The translations under genes were made by a program, and so were the position numbers. A DNA stretch of 64,000 nucleotides from Cyathus striatus. Lineage: Eukaryota > Basidiomycota > Agaricomycetes > Agaricales > Nidulariaceae. Positions 33,271-45,773 of the stretch are shown one piece after another. Position 1 is the first letter of the stretch. Every line of letters begins with the position of its first letter. The DNA lies in NCBI GenBank assembly GCA_025738555.1, contig JAOVFP010000005.1, positions 5,704,001 to 5,768,000 of the forward strand. Reading direction: 5' to 3'. The notes below the pieces were generated by a model. It was not told the DNA's origin. It made no database searches and saw nothing but the letters and a program-made list of their open reading frames with translations.

Positions 33271-36200
33271 TTACGACAAGTCAAAACCAGCACCCGAATT
33301 AATAGCCTGCATTAGTTTTTGCCTCAATACGCGTTCGTTCTTATATAGAGGGAGCTAAATAGCATCCAACCTCAGTAAGTAGAGAACATAAATATCATAC
33401 TAGGCAACACACCTTGAGTAAATTTACGCAAGTACTCGCAGTAGGCAATCGGTTCTCATCTGTACCACTGTCCCTGATGCAGAAATTCGGAACTAGTTCT
33501 TTGAATCCTAGCAGCGGAGGACGACTGCAACTCGTGGCGAAGCGGAGAAGGCACGTCGTTGTCCTTCGTCTAACGATTTAACAACTTTCCAGAACAATTG
33601 TATGGTGGGGGAGTTATCATCATACAGCCCTCCATAATTCGTATTTGCTCTCAAATCGTCCAAATCAATCTCCGTGTTCACACCACCCAAGAGAATTTGA
33701 ACTTCTTGCTGATTGAACATCCTGTTGAACACACCTCAGCACTGTATATTTCATATCAGCATAAGTTATTGCTCACCTCAACCACTTAGGATCAATGATT
33801 TCCGACAATCCTTCGAAGAACGCTTCACTCTGTTTCTTGATCTGCTTGCTGAGGCGGTAATGCGACACTAGCGTGATATACTGTAACTTATTTTCGCGCG
33901 TCACGGCGATATTGCTTCCGTTCGGGATGAGATCTACGGACTTGGTCACACCAAGTTCTATCAAGGCAAAACGTAAACACATGTAAAGAGAAGGAAGATG
34001 GGAAGAAGATCTTACCTTCAATGGCTACGGTGAAATTTAAAGCCAAATCCTCCGGATTTCCAGGGTAATGCTTCAAGAAAATTAGGCCATTATATAACTC
34101 GGGGTCGAGCGAGTTGAGGTCATCCAAGAAATTTTGCTTCCCTAGCCACTATAGGAGCGTATTAACTCACCGAAGGAAAAATGCAGGAAGTATAAGAGAC
34201 TTACCTTAGCAAAGAAGAAGCCAGCAAATGCTACATCCACCAAAATCCCATCATACAAGGCCTTTCCAAGTATACGGCCTATGAAGCGGTACCAGTTTAA
34301 GTTATGAGCTACAAGTGCAGAAGTCAGCACTGTTCTCGCCAAAACGTGCAGAAAATCACTTACATTCAGTAGCATACGAATGCGGATTCGGATATAACTC
34401 GTGCTTCTTGGTAGCCAACCACAGCCCGCGGTCGGTATCAAATACCTCCTTCGCAAGCGACGTAAGGAACTCTTTGAACACTCCCCCTCCATCGATTCCA
34501 GCCCTAAACATAAACTTATGAGCATCTCGTGCATATCTCGAAGTAATCATTCAAAGTGAAAACTCACTCAGCCTCCCCAAACTGATCCACAAATGTAATC
34601 TCTACTTGTCCCTTCAAATCGGCCTCAGATAGTTTATTAAACCCGTCCTCCGCCACACTTCCCCTCCTGATCATAACCTGGTGCCGGCCCCCGCCCATCA
34701 TTCCCAACCTCCACCCTCTGGTTCCGAGGGAATAGCCATGCGACATCATATCGTTGGCTACAAAGTGCCTGAATATAGAAACACGCGTGGAGAAAGGGAG
34801 AGCGAAGGGGATGTTGTTAAGGATGCTTAAGCGCGGTGTGAGTGCAGAGAAGTAGGCCTTTGGGTAGTGGTGCGGTGCTGCTGATGGGTTAGTGAGTTTG
34901 CGTTCTTCGAAACTGCAGGTTTGGGTAAGTCTTCGCAAGGTTTGAGAGAGAAGAAGACGTACACGGCTGCTTCCACGAAACTCGTTACATCAATTTGAGA
35001 GGTGATCAACCAATGATCTGGTGGGACGAATGGTCTCCTTGAACTACAAACTCTACCATCAGCACTTTATATCCACCATAAGAGAAGGAAACGACCCACT
35101 CTCTAGCGTGAATCCCAACCAAACACTTCCTCGCCCTTTCCCGGACTTCTTCCCAGCTAATTCTTACTCCCACCTCTCTCCCTTTTACACCCCCACTTGC
35201 CAAACCCCTCTGTTTAGGAGCCACAATTCTTTCGCATACGTCTGCGCCAATCCCACCGGGTATAGAATCTTCCTTCCAGTATAGCACAAATGCAATGTTC
35301 AAAAGTTGCTTAGAGAAGGTTGTTAAATCGTCTAGAGTTAAAGGATTTCGCGCTGATGAGGAAGAGGAGGAAGCGAGAGAGCCTAGTGCGGAGCCGGTAG
35401 TCGATGATGATGAAGAGGCAGCAAGTGTATACCCCATTGAGTCGGAGGAATGGGAAGGGGAGGAAGAGAAGAATTCATCGTCTCCCATAGTTTGTAAGGC
35501 TTGGCTGTATAATTCCACAAGAAGCAATAACGCGGGCCACGTTGGAGAATTTCTAGTTTCTGTTCAAATAGTCAGTCCCAAATCTTCCTTCAGACGAGTG
35601 GAGAAGAGATAAATATACCAAAAAGTTTCTCCCCGATCTCACTCCCTCCAATACCACCGCCTCTCACCCACCCTCTCCACAAATCCCTCACAACCCATGG
35701 AGCATACACAAGCACTCGTCTAGAAATATCATCCCTCGCACTTGCATTCACCCGCTCCAGTGCCAAAAGGAACAAAACAACATCGTACGTCGCCTCGGTA
35801 CTTTTCTGCGTCACCGCAAACAGCGACTTCAAATGCGCTGGGGACGCGAGCTTTGCCAATCTTCCTAGCGTCTTGGTATCCAATTTGGGCTCATGATACA
35901 CAGATACGGAGGGAACAAACGAAGAGACCACGGAAACAGTAATACGATTATCGTCAATATCCATGCCATCTTCTCTCTTGATCGCTTGTTCCTTCTTTTC
36001 TTTATATGCAGGTGTATCGAAAGATTCAGGAGCGAGACAGTTCATCACTCCAGCCCACATTCGCACAGTTACGCCCACAGCAGCAGCGTCCGCTTTCCCA
36101 CTCGAATATCGCGGACTCATGAAGAGGTACAGGGTGCCTATAAAATGGGCTTTATCCTCGGGTGTCTTTAAGCCATTTATCACCGTATCTATGTGCCCAT

Positions 36201-37163
36201 CTAGAATGCTCAGCTGAGTAAACGGGATCAGGGAAACGAATTTGGGAAGCAAGTTCAAAGGAATAAGGGAGGATAACGAAGGGATTGGAATGATGCATGT
36301 AAGGAATTGGATTAACGCTTCTGTGTATGCCGAGTCAGTGGGTGGGAGGATGGTGAAAGGAACCGTTAGGAGCGATATGAGGTCTGCGAATGGGAACGAT
36401 GATTTCGGCGATAGGGATTGGAGGGTGATTTTCAGAGGGGAGTAGAAGCTGTTTTTCTTAATAAGGTAGGTCTGGATTTCTACTGGTGCGGGAGATCGCG
36501 ACGAAAGAATAAGGGTGAGGAGGTGTACGTGGTTTGCTGTGTTTAGGGATCTGTGGAGTCGTGGCGTGGCGTATACGAAGTCCAGACAACCGCGCAAGAA
36601 GCATTTTAATCATCAGACAACAGCAATAGAACAACGGATGATCAGCAATCGATGGATAGCATCATACAGCAGCGACAATGCACTCACAAAGGCGATCTTG
36701 CAACGGCCTGTAAGAGCAATATACACGTTTGACGAATCAGTACGAGCCAGCTAGACCCATAAGCCCTAGAAAGCTGAAAGAAAGCGTCTTCATGAAGAAA
36801 TGAACGTCAGTCTTCATCTTACCCAACGACTAGAAGCATACATTCACCGTCCTCGACCATCACCTTACTCCATAACCCCAACACCTCTTCATCGCACCCC
36901 ATGAGCACTAAACACCTCATCGCATCCAGACTTCTCACATCGTTCTCGAAAATGTTCTTGAGTTCCCTCTTTACCCTCCTTCGCTCTTTCACCCCACGCC
37001 AAAATGCGAAAATCTTCGTGGCGCTATGTTGTTTCCGTAGAAGTCTGGACCGCTCGTCTCGTTCAGCTTGCGCTTGTGCAATGAGGGTGCGGCTGTTGAG
37101 GGAGGTGTAGGACCCGCCCAGATTTATTTTGCGTTTGGATTCGTCTCCGAAAAAGCTGTACAT
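33271..37163 (-). CDS. HUL5: Hul5/UBE3C-type HECT E3 ubiquitin ligase
   Basis: A large multi-exon gene for a proteasome-associated ubiquitin ligase that extends ubiquitin chains. The N-terminus ([17 protein letters not shown], start 37163) matches the UBE3C/Hul5 N-terminus, followed by an IQ-like basic helix. Helical middle exons span about 36,597-35,590 and 35,527-35,030. The HECT domain begins near 34,890, with [40 protein letters not shown] and [13 protein letters not shown], then the C-lobe with [11 protein letters not shown] containing the catalytic Cys (about 33,440). The final exon ends in GAGFDLS. The C-lobe is out of frame unless one base is added at about 33,547. Since the rest is well conserved, I read this as a sequence error. 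The exon joining the N-terminus to 36,597 is uncertain. Confidence 0.88.
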
Positions 37164-37367
37164 CCTTCGAGAGTATGGTAGAGATAAATTCAAGCAGTAG
37201 ATGGAAGTATGAAAGAGAAAGTGAATAAATTAGCTTGCTAAGGCAGAGAACTACGGGTGACAACATGAATGCGTAAGCACGCGGCTATCGCGCGAGCTTT
37301 CTAATCTTATCCGTTGACTCATTCAACGAAGCAACAACGAAGTGATGTGATGTCTCATGCGACGCAG

Positions 37368-37458
37368 GGTCTATGCAGAACAGGCAAAATGCTTGCGTGC
37401 GATTACGATGGTATCCGGCCGGATATTGTCCTCCTAGGAAAGGCGCTCTCCGGCGGAG
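37368..37458 (+). pseudogene. Isolated exon of ornithine aminotransferase
   Basis: 91 bp encoding [19 protein letters not shown] then [11 protein letters not shown], which matches the ornithine aminotransferase (PLP-dependent, CAR2-like) segment ending at the Schiff-base lysine motif LGKALSGG. It is preceded by an AG acceptor (cgacgcag) and followed by a donor (gtacgt), as if an intact internal exon. No other part of the gene is recognisable on either side. It is a relic of a partial duplication, lying between the F-box gene and the 5' end of the HUL5 gene. Confidence 0.8.
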
Positions 37459-37616
37459 GTACGTACCTAATCATACATCTATCGCACGCACTAACCTTTC
37501 AAGTTCTCTAGATTTACTTGTTCTTTATAAGTACCTTAGATACGACTTGTACGATGAAAGCCCAACTTACGTATGTCGCGTTGTAATTTTAAGCCATCAA
37601 TATAAACCTTTGCGAC

Positions 37617-38611
37617 TCATATCAATTTACTACTATTGTATTCCCGGACTTTCTTCATCCTTCTTTTCTCAATCACACCCTCCGCAACAGCCAGATCACT
37701 CCTATCCCACTCCTCAACTACCTTCCACCACTCATCTAGCCTCGTATCTCGCTCTATCGCAACTACCCTCTCATCCTCCACCTCCGCCAATGCACTCAAC
37801 CACCTCCGAAGCTTTTCTGACTCCTCTGAGTCTGGGTCCGCAGCTAAATCCGGAAGATACAATACACAAGTTTTAAGCTTCTCCAACTTCCTCAACGCAT
37901 TCCCATATACCGATGCATATTCAAAAACAGCCGGCAAAATGACTTGTACCTCGCAGTCCACTTGAAGCGCAAGGTGCGTGAGACCGTTACATCTCTCTGG
38001 AGCTATTGGGCACTTTTCCGGCCCATGAAGCAAAGGAAATAGTACAAGTGAAGCATCCAGTATTCCGAGGTGAGTGACGCCGTCGTTAAAATCCAGCGGT
38101 GCACGCAAACGACCACCCAATCTCAAGTATAGTATCTTCAAAGGTAGACTCGCCAGGATGCTGCGAAGACCAGGAAAATCATCCAAAGTACAATTCGATA
38201 TCATGTTCCAGTACAATGCCTTCAGCGACGTGCACTTTTCTAAGATCTCGCATAGCACCCTTACGGGGCGCGGAGCCACCGATACGTCCCACGACCACAA
38301 GAGCGGTTCTTGTGGCACAGCTAATGCGCGGACTAAAGGAGCCAGCTCTGGTCGTGCGGATAGTGTTCTGGAGAAGCATTCCGCACGATGGTGAGTGGCG
38401 GTAGATACGATTGCGTATGCTATTTTTTCAACCCTAAAAGTAACAGAATGAAGGTAATCAATGTATTCCGGAGGATGATAGCAGCGCGAGCCTACCAGCG
38501 GTTGACATCTTTACTAACAAACAAGAGTGTACGAACAGCCTCAATTCTATTTTCATATGCTGCACATTCAAAGATGAGGCGGAGGATGTCTTTTGGAAGG
38601 TTGACTCTCAT
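37617..38611 (-). CDS. F-box-like protein
   Basis: A 310-residue protein in two exons (38611-38496 and 38433-37617, joined in frame at the F-box tryptophan). The N-terminus MRVNLPKDILRLIFECAAYE continuing to LFVSKDVNRW is a degenerate F-box of the kind hugely expanded in Agaricomycetes. The remainder shows irregular leucine-rich segments (CTSLKALYWNMISNCTLDD, LRSILASLPLKILYLRLGG). By family knowledge it would be an SCF ubiquitin-ligase substrate adaptor; the substrate cannot be told. The frame is intact. Confidence 0.7.
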
Positions 38612-39621
38612 ACTGTACTTTACACCGGAGAGACAGGCTGTGAGGTGGGTTTAAGATGGATCGATGATCTGTTTTGAGCCACATAGCTTTCAATGCGCTG
38701 TAACAAAAATAGCGAGTTTGAATCTGATGCTCATTAAATTAATTGGATAAGGGCGCTCAGAATTAGGTGAAAGCAAGAGAGTATAGCGAAGTCAACACAA
38801 CCGGTTATGTTCTTCCAGACCGCCAATGTAACGTAGATGATCTGTTGGTCCAACTGTCAGTAAGGTGTTACAGAGCCTATGTCTATCGGGGCGGAAGTTG
38901 GGTCGAAGCCCCCCGAGAATCTGAGAGCAGAGGAACAACATAGGAATGTCCTAGAGAAACTAGTATCCGATACGATGCTTAGTATATCTGTTGCGCTCTT
39001 CCTTGTATTAAATGAGTTCCATAGAAAAACCACTGAGATAAATGGAGGAGTTGGAGGAGAGAGTTGCAAGAGAGGGTTGAGAGTTGGTTGAGAGAGAAAA
39101 GGAATGGTTGACGTTCTCAGACAGGCCAGCTCAATTATGTAGGCATATCCACTGGCAGGTTTTGCAGTACTAGGCAGTACTACATAGCCGTTGCCAACAG
39201 GAGTTACTTGCGTATATTCTCGTGTATTACGGGTTCATTTTCGAAGCCGTGCACGCTGCAGTGTAATGCACATATTTGCTAAAGTTTACTGCAAACCTTG
39301 AACGCTCGCCAACCGTGAAGCACGAAAAACTTCGACGAATCTATTTTGGACATGAGACGTCGAGATAATGAAAGCAGCCTGCTCAGGTTCATCTTCAAAG
39401 TCTGAATAGCTTTGAGTTTCTTCGGGGATTGTAACGACTCGATGCAGCTAAACCGTGGGATCCTGCGCCTTGTTGCCATTATTACATACGAAGAAATCGT
39501 AGTAGATTGAACATATATCATTCGAGAACCTAACCTAATGATCATAGGCCACTTTACAATATGACATCATATTTATGGTTCAAGAGCTTCAAGAGCCTCA
39601 GCCATCTATATATTTCACGAG
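38612..39621. other. Intergenic, no convincing gene
   Basis: About 1 kb between the F-box gene and COG2. A minus-strand open stretch at 39,545-39,279 could hold decayed coding sequence, but I cannot join it to COG2 or recognise a domain. Confidence 0.5.
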
Positions 39622-40188
39622 CTAAATAAAAATGTAAATGTACAGCTTGGGAGTACCATCGACACCTACTTCTTGTTCTCTCAGAGTTGCCCTCTCTTCC
39701 AACGTCTCCTGAATTTCATCTCGACAAACGCGAAGCTCCTCTGTAGACTCCTAGTCGAAGGTCAACGTACTCCCCCGGAGCACGAAATAGGATAGAGTAC
39801 GCACAAGCACCTGTTGTCGAAGATCTCGAAGAGGCCGCATAAGACTACCTTTACGTGCGTCCTCATCCCTGAGATTAGTACACAAGTTAATAAAGTCCTG
39901 GTAATCATCACTGATAAGCCGGACGAGCTCCTCATTAAGGAACGAGAGATAGTCGCGCAGCTCAGAGCGGAGATCTGGGAGAGTGGTGTGCACGCGAGAT
40001 AGGAGAAAGTCTTCAACGTTGAAGATGTCTGCGGAGAAGTATTTGTTGTCGTGGGATAGAGGGATGTATTCGGGGAGGTTTGTGTTGTCCTCGTCGGCGA
40101 GTGGGGATGCAGATGCATCGCGCTCGGATAAATCCTTGGAGGTGTCGGTTTCATGTGGCTCGTGCAGTGAGGAGGAAGGATGAGACAT
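39622..40188 (-). CDS. COG2: Conserved oligomeric Golgi complex subunit 2 (short form)
   Basis: A 168-residue protein in two exons (40188-39811, 39750-39622). The COG2 N-terminal signature is clear: FNVEDFLLSRVHTTLPDLRS, then ELVRLISDDYQDFINLCTNL. The second exon adds a heptad-like helix (EELRVCRDEIQETLEERATL). COG2 sits in lobe A of the vesicle-tethering COG complex at the Golgi. Yeast Cog2 is about 260 residues, so this form stops early: after LREQE it runs into an unrelated tail at a site that resembles a splice donor (gtaggt), and I could not find the next exon. It is either genuinely short, mis-spliced here or truncated. Confidence 0.75.
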
Positions 40189-40957
40189 ACGAGGCTAATT
40201 GGCAGTACAGGACTTGGTTGTACTGGTAGTGCTCGCTACTTCCGGAGTTCCATAAGCTTGTTTGGCAGCGTAGATATCATAGAATTAAAATTAGAGATTA
40301 CTACGACATGGTCCCAATGATTAGAATCCGAGGGACCCGAGCACAGCGCTGAATGCCAAAGAATTTTGGGAAAGGGGGGTTGCTTGTTCAACGTTGCTGC
40401 CAACGGCGAACGCTAAACTCCATCGTTGTGTTTGAATCACAGGCCATTAGAGGAAGCACAAATAACGGATACAGTGGGCCGTTCTCCCGCCTGGTACATT
40501 TCTCTCTCTCAATTTCCAACTCACCTCCAAGACCTTTCCCAATCCCAACTTCAACATATCACCCCCCTTCGAAAATCAAATAACTGTTCACAAAACATGA
40601 AAATTCCATGGATAACAAACCCTATCACATGAAAAAGGCTGCTATCGAACCCGGCGAAGTGTAGAGCCCAGACATTTAGACCAGTTAAAGTCGAGAGGGG
40701 TCTAACCTACCATGGGCACTATCTCGTAGCTTCCAGGTACATCGCCCTCAACATCTACCTGGACGATGCCGCTCGGAAGAAGTACTTTACGCCGTAGCAC
40801 AGCACACGCACCCAACAAAGGAAACCTCGATCGATACAATTTAATAGCTACCACACCTACCCAAACTTCGAACATTTGAACGTTGAACAGCTATTTATAT
40901 TATCAAATGTCCTTCCCAACCAATGTCAACCCATTCTATCTAGAAACATAACTATCA
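40189..40957. other. Intergenic, no gene seen
   Basis: Promoter region between the divergent COG2 and DUF6534 genes. No recognisable open frame. Confidence 0.6.
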
Positions 40958-42464
40958 ATGCCATCGACAACTCTAAAAACCAACCTCGGGTCCGTTTTCA
41001 ATTCTTCTTAGAAACGACTTCCCTCTAACGATCCAATAGAGCAATCCTAATAGGCACCTTGGTAAACCTCTCCCTGTACACCCTCGAAATAACCCAAGTC
41101 GTTGCATACTTCACTTCCGAGCGCAGAAAGCGCGACAGGTTATGGATCAAACTATGTGTCTTATTCAACCTCTTAGCGGACACAATCGCTTCGTTCGCTT
41201 CGTGGGCGGGGATATTCATCGTTTGTCTTCCAATTTCTTCTTGATACAAAAACTGACTCGATTTTTCCGGGCAGTACTCCGTATTGAACTGGGGGCACTT
41301 CGAAGACTTACAACATAACATATGGCCTCTGGTCGTAGTTATCCTCGTAGATGGCCTCGTCACATTCGTAGTGCAAAGTTTCATGGTATACCGGTACTGG
41401 AAAATGTCAAGTCCTTCCTCCTCTCCCTAAAACTGTTACTAACACCCGCATAGGTCAGCAAACCACGTCTTAACAGCCCTCATAGCACTATGCATGCTAA
41501 CAACTCTCGGAGGGACCTTCCGAACAGGAATATCTTCTGCCATAGAACCATCCCTCGCAGAACGACGAGATCACCTCCAAACGTCCATGTACGCCCTCCT
41601 CCCCCTCCCTTCCATCCAAATCTGAACCCCAAAGCAGAATATCATTCGGAGGAAACTGTATAACAGACCTCTCAATCACCTTCGCGCTCCTGTACCAGCT
41701 TCATAGAAGCGTAGACAGTGCATTCACCCGAAACACGCAGGACATGCTATGGAGGGTTACGTTTATGGTGATTACCACTGGGTGTGTGCCTAGCGTGTTC
41801 ACGACGGCGGGTGTGGTGCTGTTAGCTGTTGAGCCGAAGACTTACTGTGGGTTTCTCTTTTTATTTTTGGCAAGTAATGATGGCTGATTTGGTGTGGGAT
41901 AGTGGCTACGGCTGTAGCATTCATGTACGGGCGTGTGTACGCCCTGACTATGTTGTATACTCTCAACCTGCGCGATAGAATCCGCGGGGACTCGTTAGTC
42001 AAAACCGTGGACGTCGTCTCAAGCAGATTCCATCATGGTTCTAGCGGTAGGACAAGGGGTAGAAGTGATGCCAGCGATGCTGGTTTTGCTCGCAAGGTCT
42101 GTTTTCTCATTTCTATCTAAGGAAACTACTAATAGTAGTATAGAAGGAGAATTTCGACTCGCACGGCTCAACAGATGTAACGGAAGACACATTCGCTGAA
42201 TCCCTAAGAGACGATTCTGTCCTCTCTTCCGAATCAGATTCGTCCTCTGTTCACTCAATGTACGATTTTGCGTCGAAAATGGAAGGAGGTCAGTTACGCG
42301 CGCCGGTGGATATGTCTCGGCCGCCTATAGTACGGAATGCTGTGGTGGGGCATGTTGTGTTTCCAAGAGAGGAGGTAATACGTTACCCGGATGTGGATTT
42401 TCGGTCTTCTTGGGGAAGTGAAAATAATGGGAAGAAGATACGGAGGAAGTCTATGACTTTGTAG
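40958..42464 (+). CDS. DUF6534-type multi-pass membrane protein
   Basis: A member of a large Agaricomycete membrane family with about seven spans. Exon 1 is 40958-40989 (MPSTTLKTNLG); the next joins to give LGAILIGTLVNLSLYTLEITQ, the family's typical first membrane helix. Further exons are 41040-41220, 41275-41405, 41454-41588, from 41638, from about 41,904 and from about 42,145. Helices are visible in WPLVVVILVDGLVTFVVQSF, LTALIALCMLTTLGG, LSITFALLYQL and TTAGVVLLAV. The C-terminal cytosolic tail is long, Ser-rich and acidic, then basic. Function is unknown for the family; receptor-like topology has been suggested but not established. Frames close cleanly at the junctions I checked. Confidence 0.8.
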
Positions 42465-42674
42465 ATTTGGACTTGATTGGATGTAGCATATTTTGGATTG
42501 TAGCTTAATAGAACTGGATACCTTTTGGCCCGCTAGACAGCTTATGTTTCCTTGAAATTGGATTAAGCGGTCTATTGTTGGTGTGTGTTCTATCTGCACA
42601 AAGCGGTATCTCTCCCCGACCCACTCTCCTCTCCGGATGATCCTCTTCCACTCTGCTCCACAAAGTATGTACAT

Positions 42675-43185
42675 TTAGTGAGCGTGGTTCTTGTGGTGCT
42701 CTGCAAACCAAAATGGTCAGCATGCATTCCATAGCCATAACACGAGAAAACGTACTGAGATGCACTGCAAAATAAAATAGTCAGTAACAAGTTAAACTTT
42801 AAGGAAATGCGACGCACTGTTATAGTCAAGGGTGTAGCTGATAGCGAAGATGGTAACGATCAAGCCAGCCAGAGGAGCACCGGAGGCGTTCTTGCCGTTG
42901 AAGAAGCGGCCCTTGAAGCCGCTGACGCGGGGTGTTGCGGCGCCCTTGGGGAGCTTGGAGTAGAATTCGACGAGGGGGGAAAGGCCGGCTCCTGAGCCGC
43001 CAGACTAGTGCATTCCATTGTATAGGGTACATATTGAAGTTGTGAATTGAATTTGAAGTATGGTAACAAGTCCGTTAGCATCTCATTCTTCCTCAAAAAT
43101 GAGAAGTACATACGACGATTTTGGGAGTGGCAATCTTGGGGGGAACGAGTCCACCGAGCTGGCGACGGATGAGAGAGGCGTGCAT
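42675..43185 (-). CDS. ATP17: Mitochondrial ATP synthase subunit f
   Basis: A 97-residue subunit of the membrane (Fo) part of mitochondrial ATP synthase. It starts MHASLIRRQLGGLVPPK; the core GFKGRFFNGKNASGAPLAGL is the family hallmark, followed by one membrane helix (IVTIFAISYTLDY) and a His/Lys tail (MHLKHHKNHAH). Four exons: 43185-43114, 43004-42818, 42764-42756 and 42700-42675. The third exon is only nine nucleotides (tgcatctca); without it the conserved MHLK tail cannot be made in frame. Lengths sum exactly to 98 codons. Divergent from the membrane protein at 44184, 1 kb away. Confidence 0.92.
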
Positions 43186-44183
43186 GGCTGGTGTGGTTGG
43201 AGGGTTAGGTGCGTGGACGATGTGCTAGCTGGCTGACGTTCGGACGCGCTCGGAGAAAGATTTGGGATGCGTGGGAGTGTTTGATGCGGAGGGGAGTGAT
43301 CAATATTGTGGTGTAATTGGCTGCAGCTTTGCGATCTGAATGCGATCGTGGTGCCGAGCAAGCAGCCTTTCGACTCCACTTGAACTTTGCAGGAGATTGC
43401 TTCTTTCAGCACTGCAGCAGCTGCCAGCATGACTCACAACCCTATTCCACTATTGAAAATAACACACTGACAATAAGTATTGTTAGTTTCAAATATACAT
43501 TACAATAACGTACACTGCATCCGCTTACACCACCCACATTCGATCTAGTGCGATGTCCTTTCCCGGGTCGTTGACACCGTCGTGGCCAATTACATATCCA
43601 GGTCTTGGCAGAAATAACTCAATGCCCTCAGCCGTGGACGACAGCCGTTTGCCATTGCTTTTGCCCTAGTCTTATCACCAGACCAGTCGCCTGCGGAGAC
43701 CACTTCTCGCGATGCCTATCACCTGCCGTTACCGTAAGTCGTAACCTACCAGTGCATAAATAATCACCCCATCTACCAGACACTAAGTATTCTCGTTTAT
43801 CCATTGCCAATGTATGCACCATTTCAAATCCAAACCTGCATCGATATCACTACTAAAACATCCCCGACCAGGCCGCGTATACAATGTCCCTATCATTCCC
43901 AAACACACCATCGACCGAGTAAAGCGCCAAGTGGGCTAAAAAGCACTGAACTGCAATTGATGGATTGATAAATATAAGCAGTTCCCTTCCCCACTGCCTG
44001 CCCTACTCTCCGAAACCAAAGAAGCGGTTTCATTACCGCGCAGCGGGGGCTGTGCCGACCACCCCACCAAGCCGCTGCTGCGCGTACATAAGCGAATCAC
44101 CCTATCTCTCCGTTCTTCAATTTTCATTTCCTTCCCCCCCCTCTTCGTTCACCTTCACCTTCACCTCCCGCCGTTGACCGGCC
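43186..44183. other. Intergenic promoter region
   Basis: No gene seen. A CT-rich tract lies just before the ATG at 44184, typical of fungal promoters. Confidence 0.6.
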
Positions 44184-45591
44184 ATGGCGCCTTCTACTCT
44201 CCAAGCACGTGACTCCGGGTCTACAGGAATCAGCGTCAACGCCATTGTCGGTATAGCCATAGGGGGTACCGTGTTCATCATCGCAGTGCTCACTATTATC
44301 GTGGCCGTCCGGGGCCACAGGAGAAGAAGGCGAAAACTTCCACGACACTCCGTCAACCTGTCCAATACCGAGCTATTCTTCACCACCTCGTCAAAGAACC
44401 CCGCCATCGTACGAGAGAGAAAGGACACGGACAGTTCACGGCCGGACTCCGAGGCCCCGCTACTGGGTCACAAGACATACCCTAGTACCCTCCGCGTTGA
44501 GCTTGCACAAGGGAAGGAGGCACATGTCCAGGGTGGGCATTCTCCTGTGTACTCACTATCGAATCCGTACGACGAATTCGGGAGGTCTCAATCCCGCTTG
44601 CCTGAATTTCTTCCTATCAGCAATACTCCACCGCGGCTGCTGGACTCGCCTCATGTAGGGATAAACTTCATCGCGGCCACTCCGTCCCCTGCACCCACAT
44701 ATATGCTCGCTAAACCCAATTCGGTGCCTTCCACGGCGTCGACGACGCCTAGAGGGGGATAAGTGCTCTACCACCTATTATAGTTCCTCAATACACCTCA
44801 CCACCCAGCATGGATTCATCCGATCCAACAGGACCGATCATGTTCTCCGCGCGAATGGACGACTCGGACGTGGACACCGCATCGCTCTACTCCCTCCCTT
44901 CAGCGCCCTCTTCCCATCCCCCCTCGCGATCCGCAACAAGTCTTCTCCCCATCCCACCCGTTCCCCCTATCCCAACGCAATACCAATCCGCAAACTCTTC
45001 GAGCAGCACCATCCGACCCCCTCTTGAAAAACGCGAAATCGATTTCCGAGACGTCGGCTTGCCCAATCCACATTTCCCCGTTCCCGCCACGAGTCCCGAG
45101 GACGAAGTGCACCTCGACCGATCCAATACAGAGTTCATTGGGAGTCTGCTCCAGCAGCGCGCGGAGCGCGTTGGGTCTAGTCCTGAGTCTGGGGCTGGGC
45201 TTGAGAGGTCTATGAGTCAGGTATCGCATATTGAGCGGGCGGGGTCGATTCGGGCTGCTGGTGAGGCAGGGTATGGGACGCGTTTGGCGAAGGTGCGTGA
45301 GGCGCGTGGGTCGGAGGATGCGTTATTGGTGGAGGGTACTGGGACGAGGAGTACCAAGGCCAGTGTGCATTCCAAGTGGGCTGTTGAGGGCGCTTTGAGG
45401 CTGTTAGTGAGAAGAGTGGTTCTGGGGTGGAGGTTTCGCTTTCGAAGGATGTTCCTGATGGGACGTTGACGGGTGCATTTACTCCCTCTGTTGTGTCGCC
45501 TGAGCATACGCCGCCATCTGATTATCCGTATATGGCGGGCCAGGATTTGTTTCATGCACATACTGCGCCACTGAATATTAGGAAGTCATAA
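44184..45591 (+). CDS. Ser/Pro-rich single-pass membrane protein (two one-base frameshifts)
   Basis: Starts MAPSTLQARDSGSTG, then one membrane helix at about residues 19-42 (AIVGIAIGGTVFIIAVLTII) and a strongly basic stop-transfer run (RGHRRRRRK). The tail is disordered, rich in Ser/Pro with acidic patches. It appears as three open pieces in different frames (to 44762, 44810-45469 and about 45,400-45,591). Adding one base in the G5 run at 44754-44758 and one in the T3 run at 45394-45396 would make a single protein ending in APLNIRKS. The layout resembles the membrane protein at 8699-10701, though I see no clear sequence homology. Function is unknown. Confidence 0.65.
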
Positions 45592-45773
45592 GATTTGGAC
45601 ATTTGCTTTGGACATGGACCAGTTGGCTGGACTATTTATGTAGGTAGACATATTATTTAACTATAATGAGCTGTACTTGTATGATATTATAGTGGGAGTA
45701 GTGATGAATGAATCGGCTTTTATGTAGTAATATATGCACAACATAGTACCTTGCTTTGGAGATATTTAATCAT

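Noticed and set aside
38419..38496. Apparent one-base frame break at the F-box gene intron
   Set aside because: Using the acceptor after 'cttttag' (exon from 38433) restores the frame and completes the F-box tryptophan.
39279..39545. Minus-strand open frame as the missing 3' part of COG2
   Set aside because: I could not connect it by plausible splice sites and saw no COG2-like sequence.
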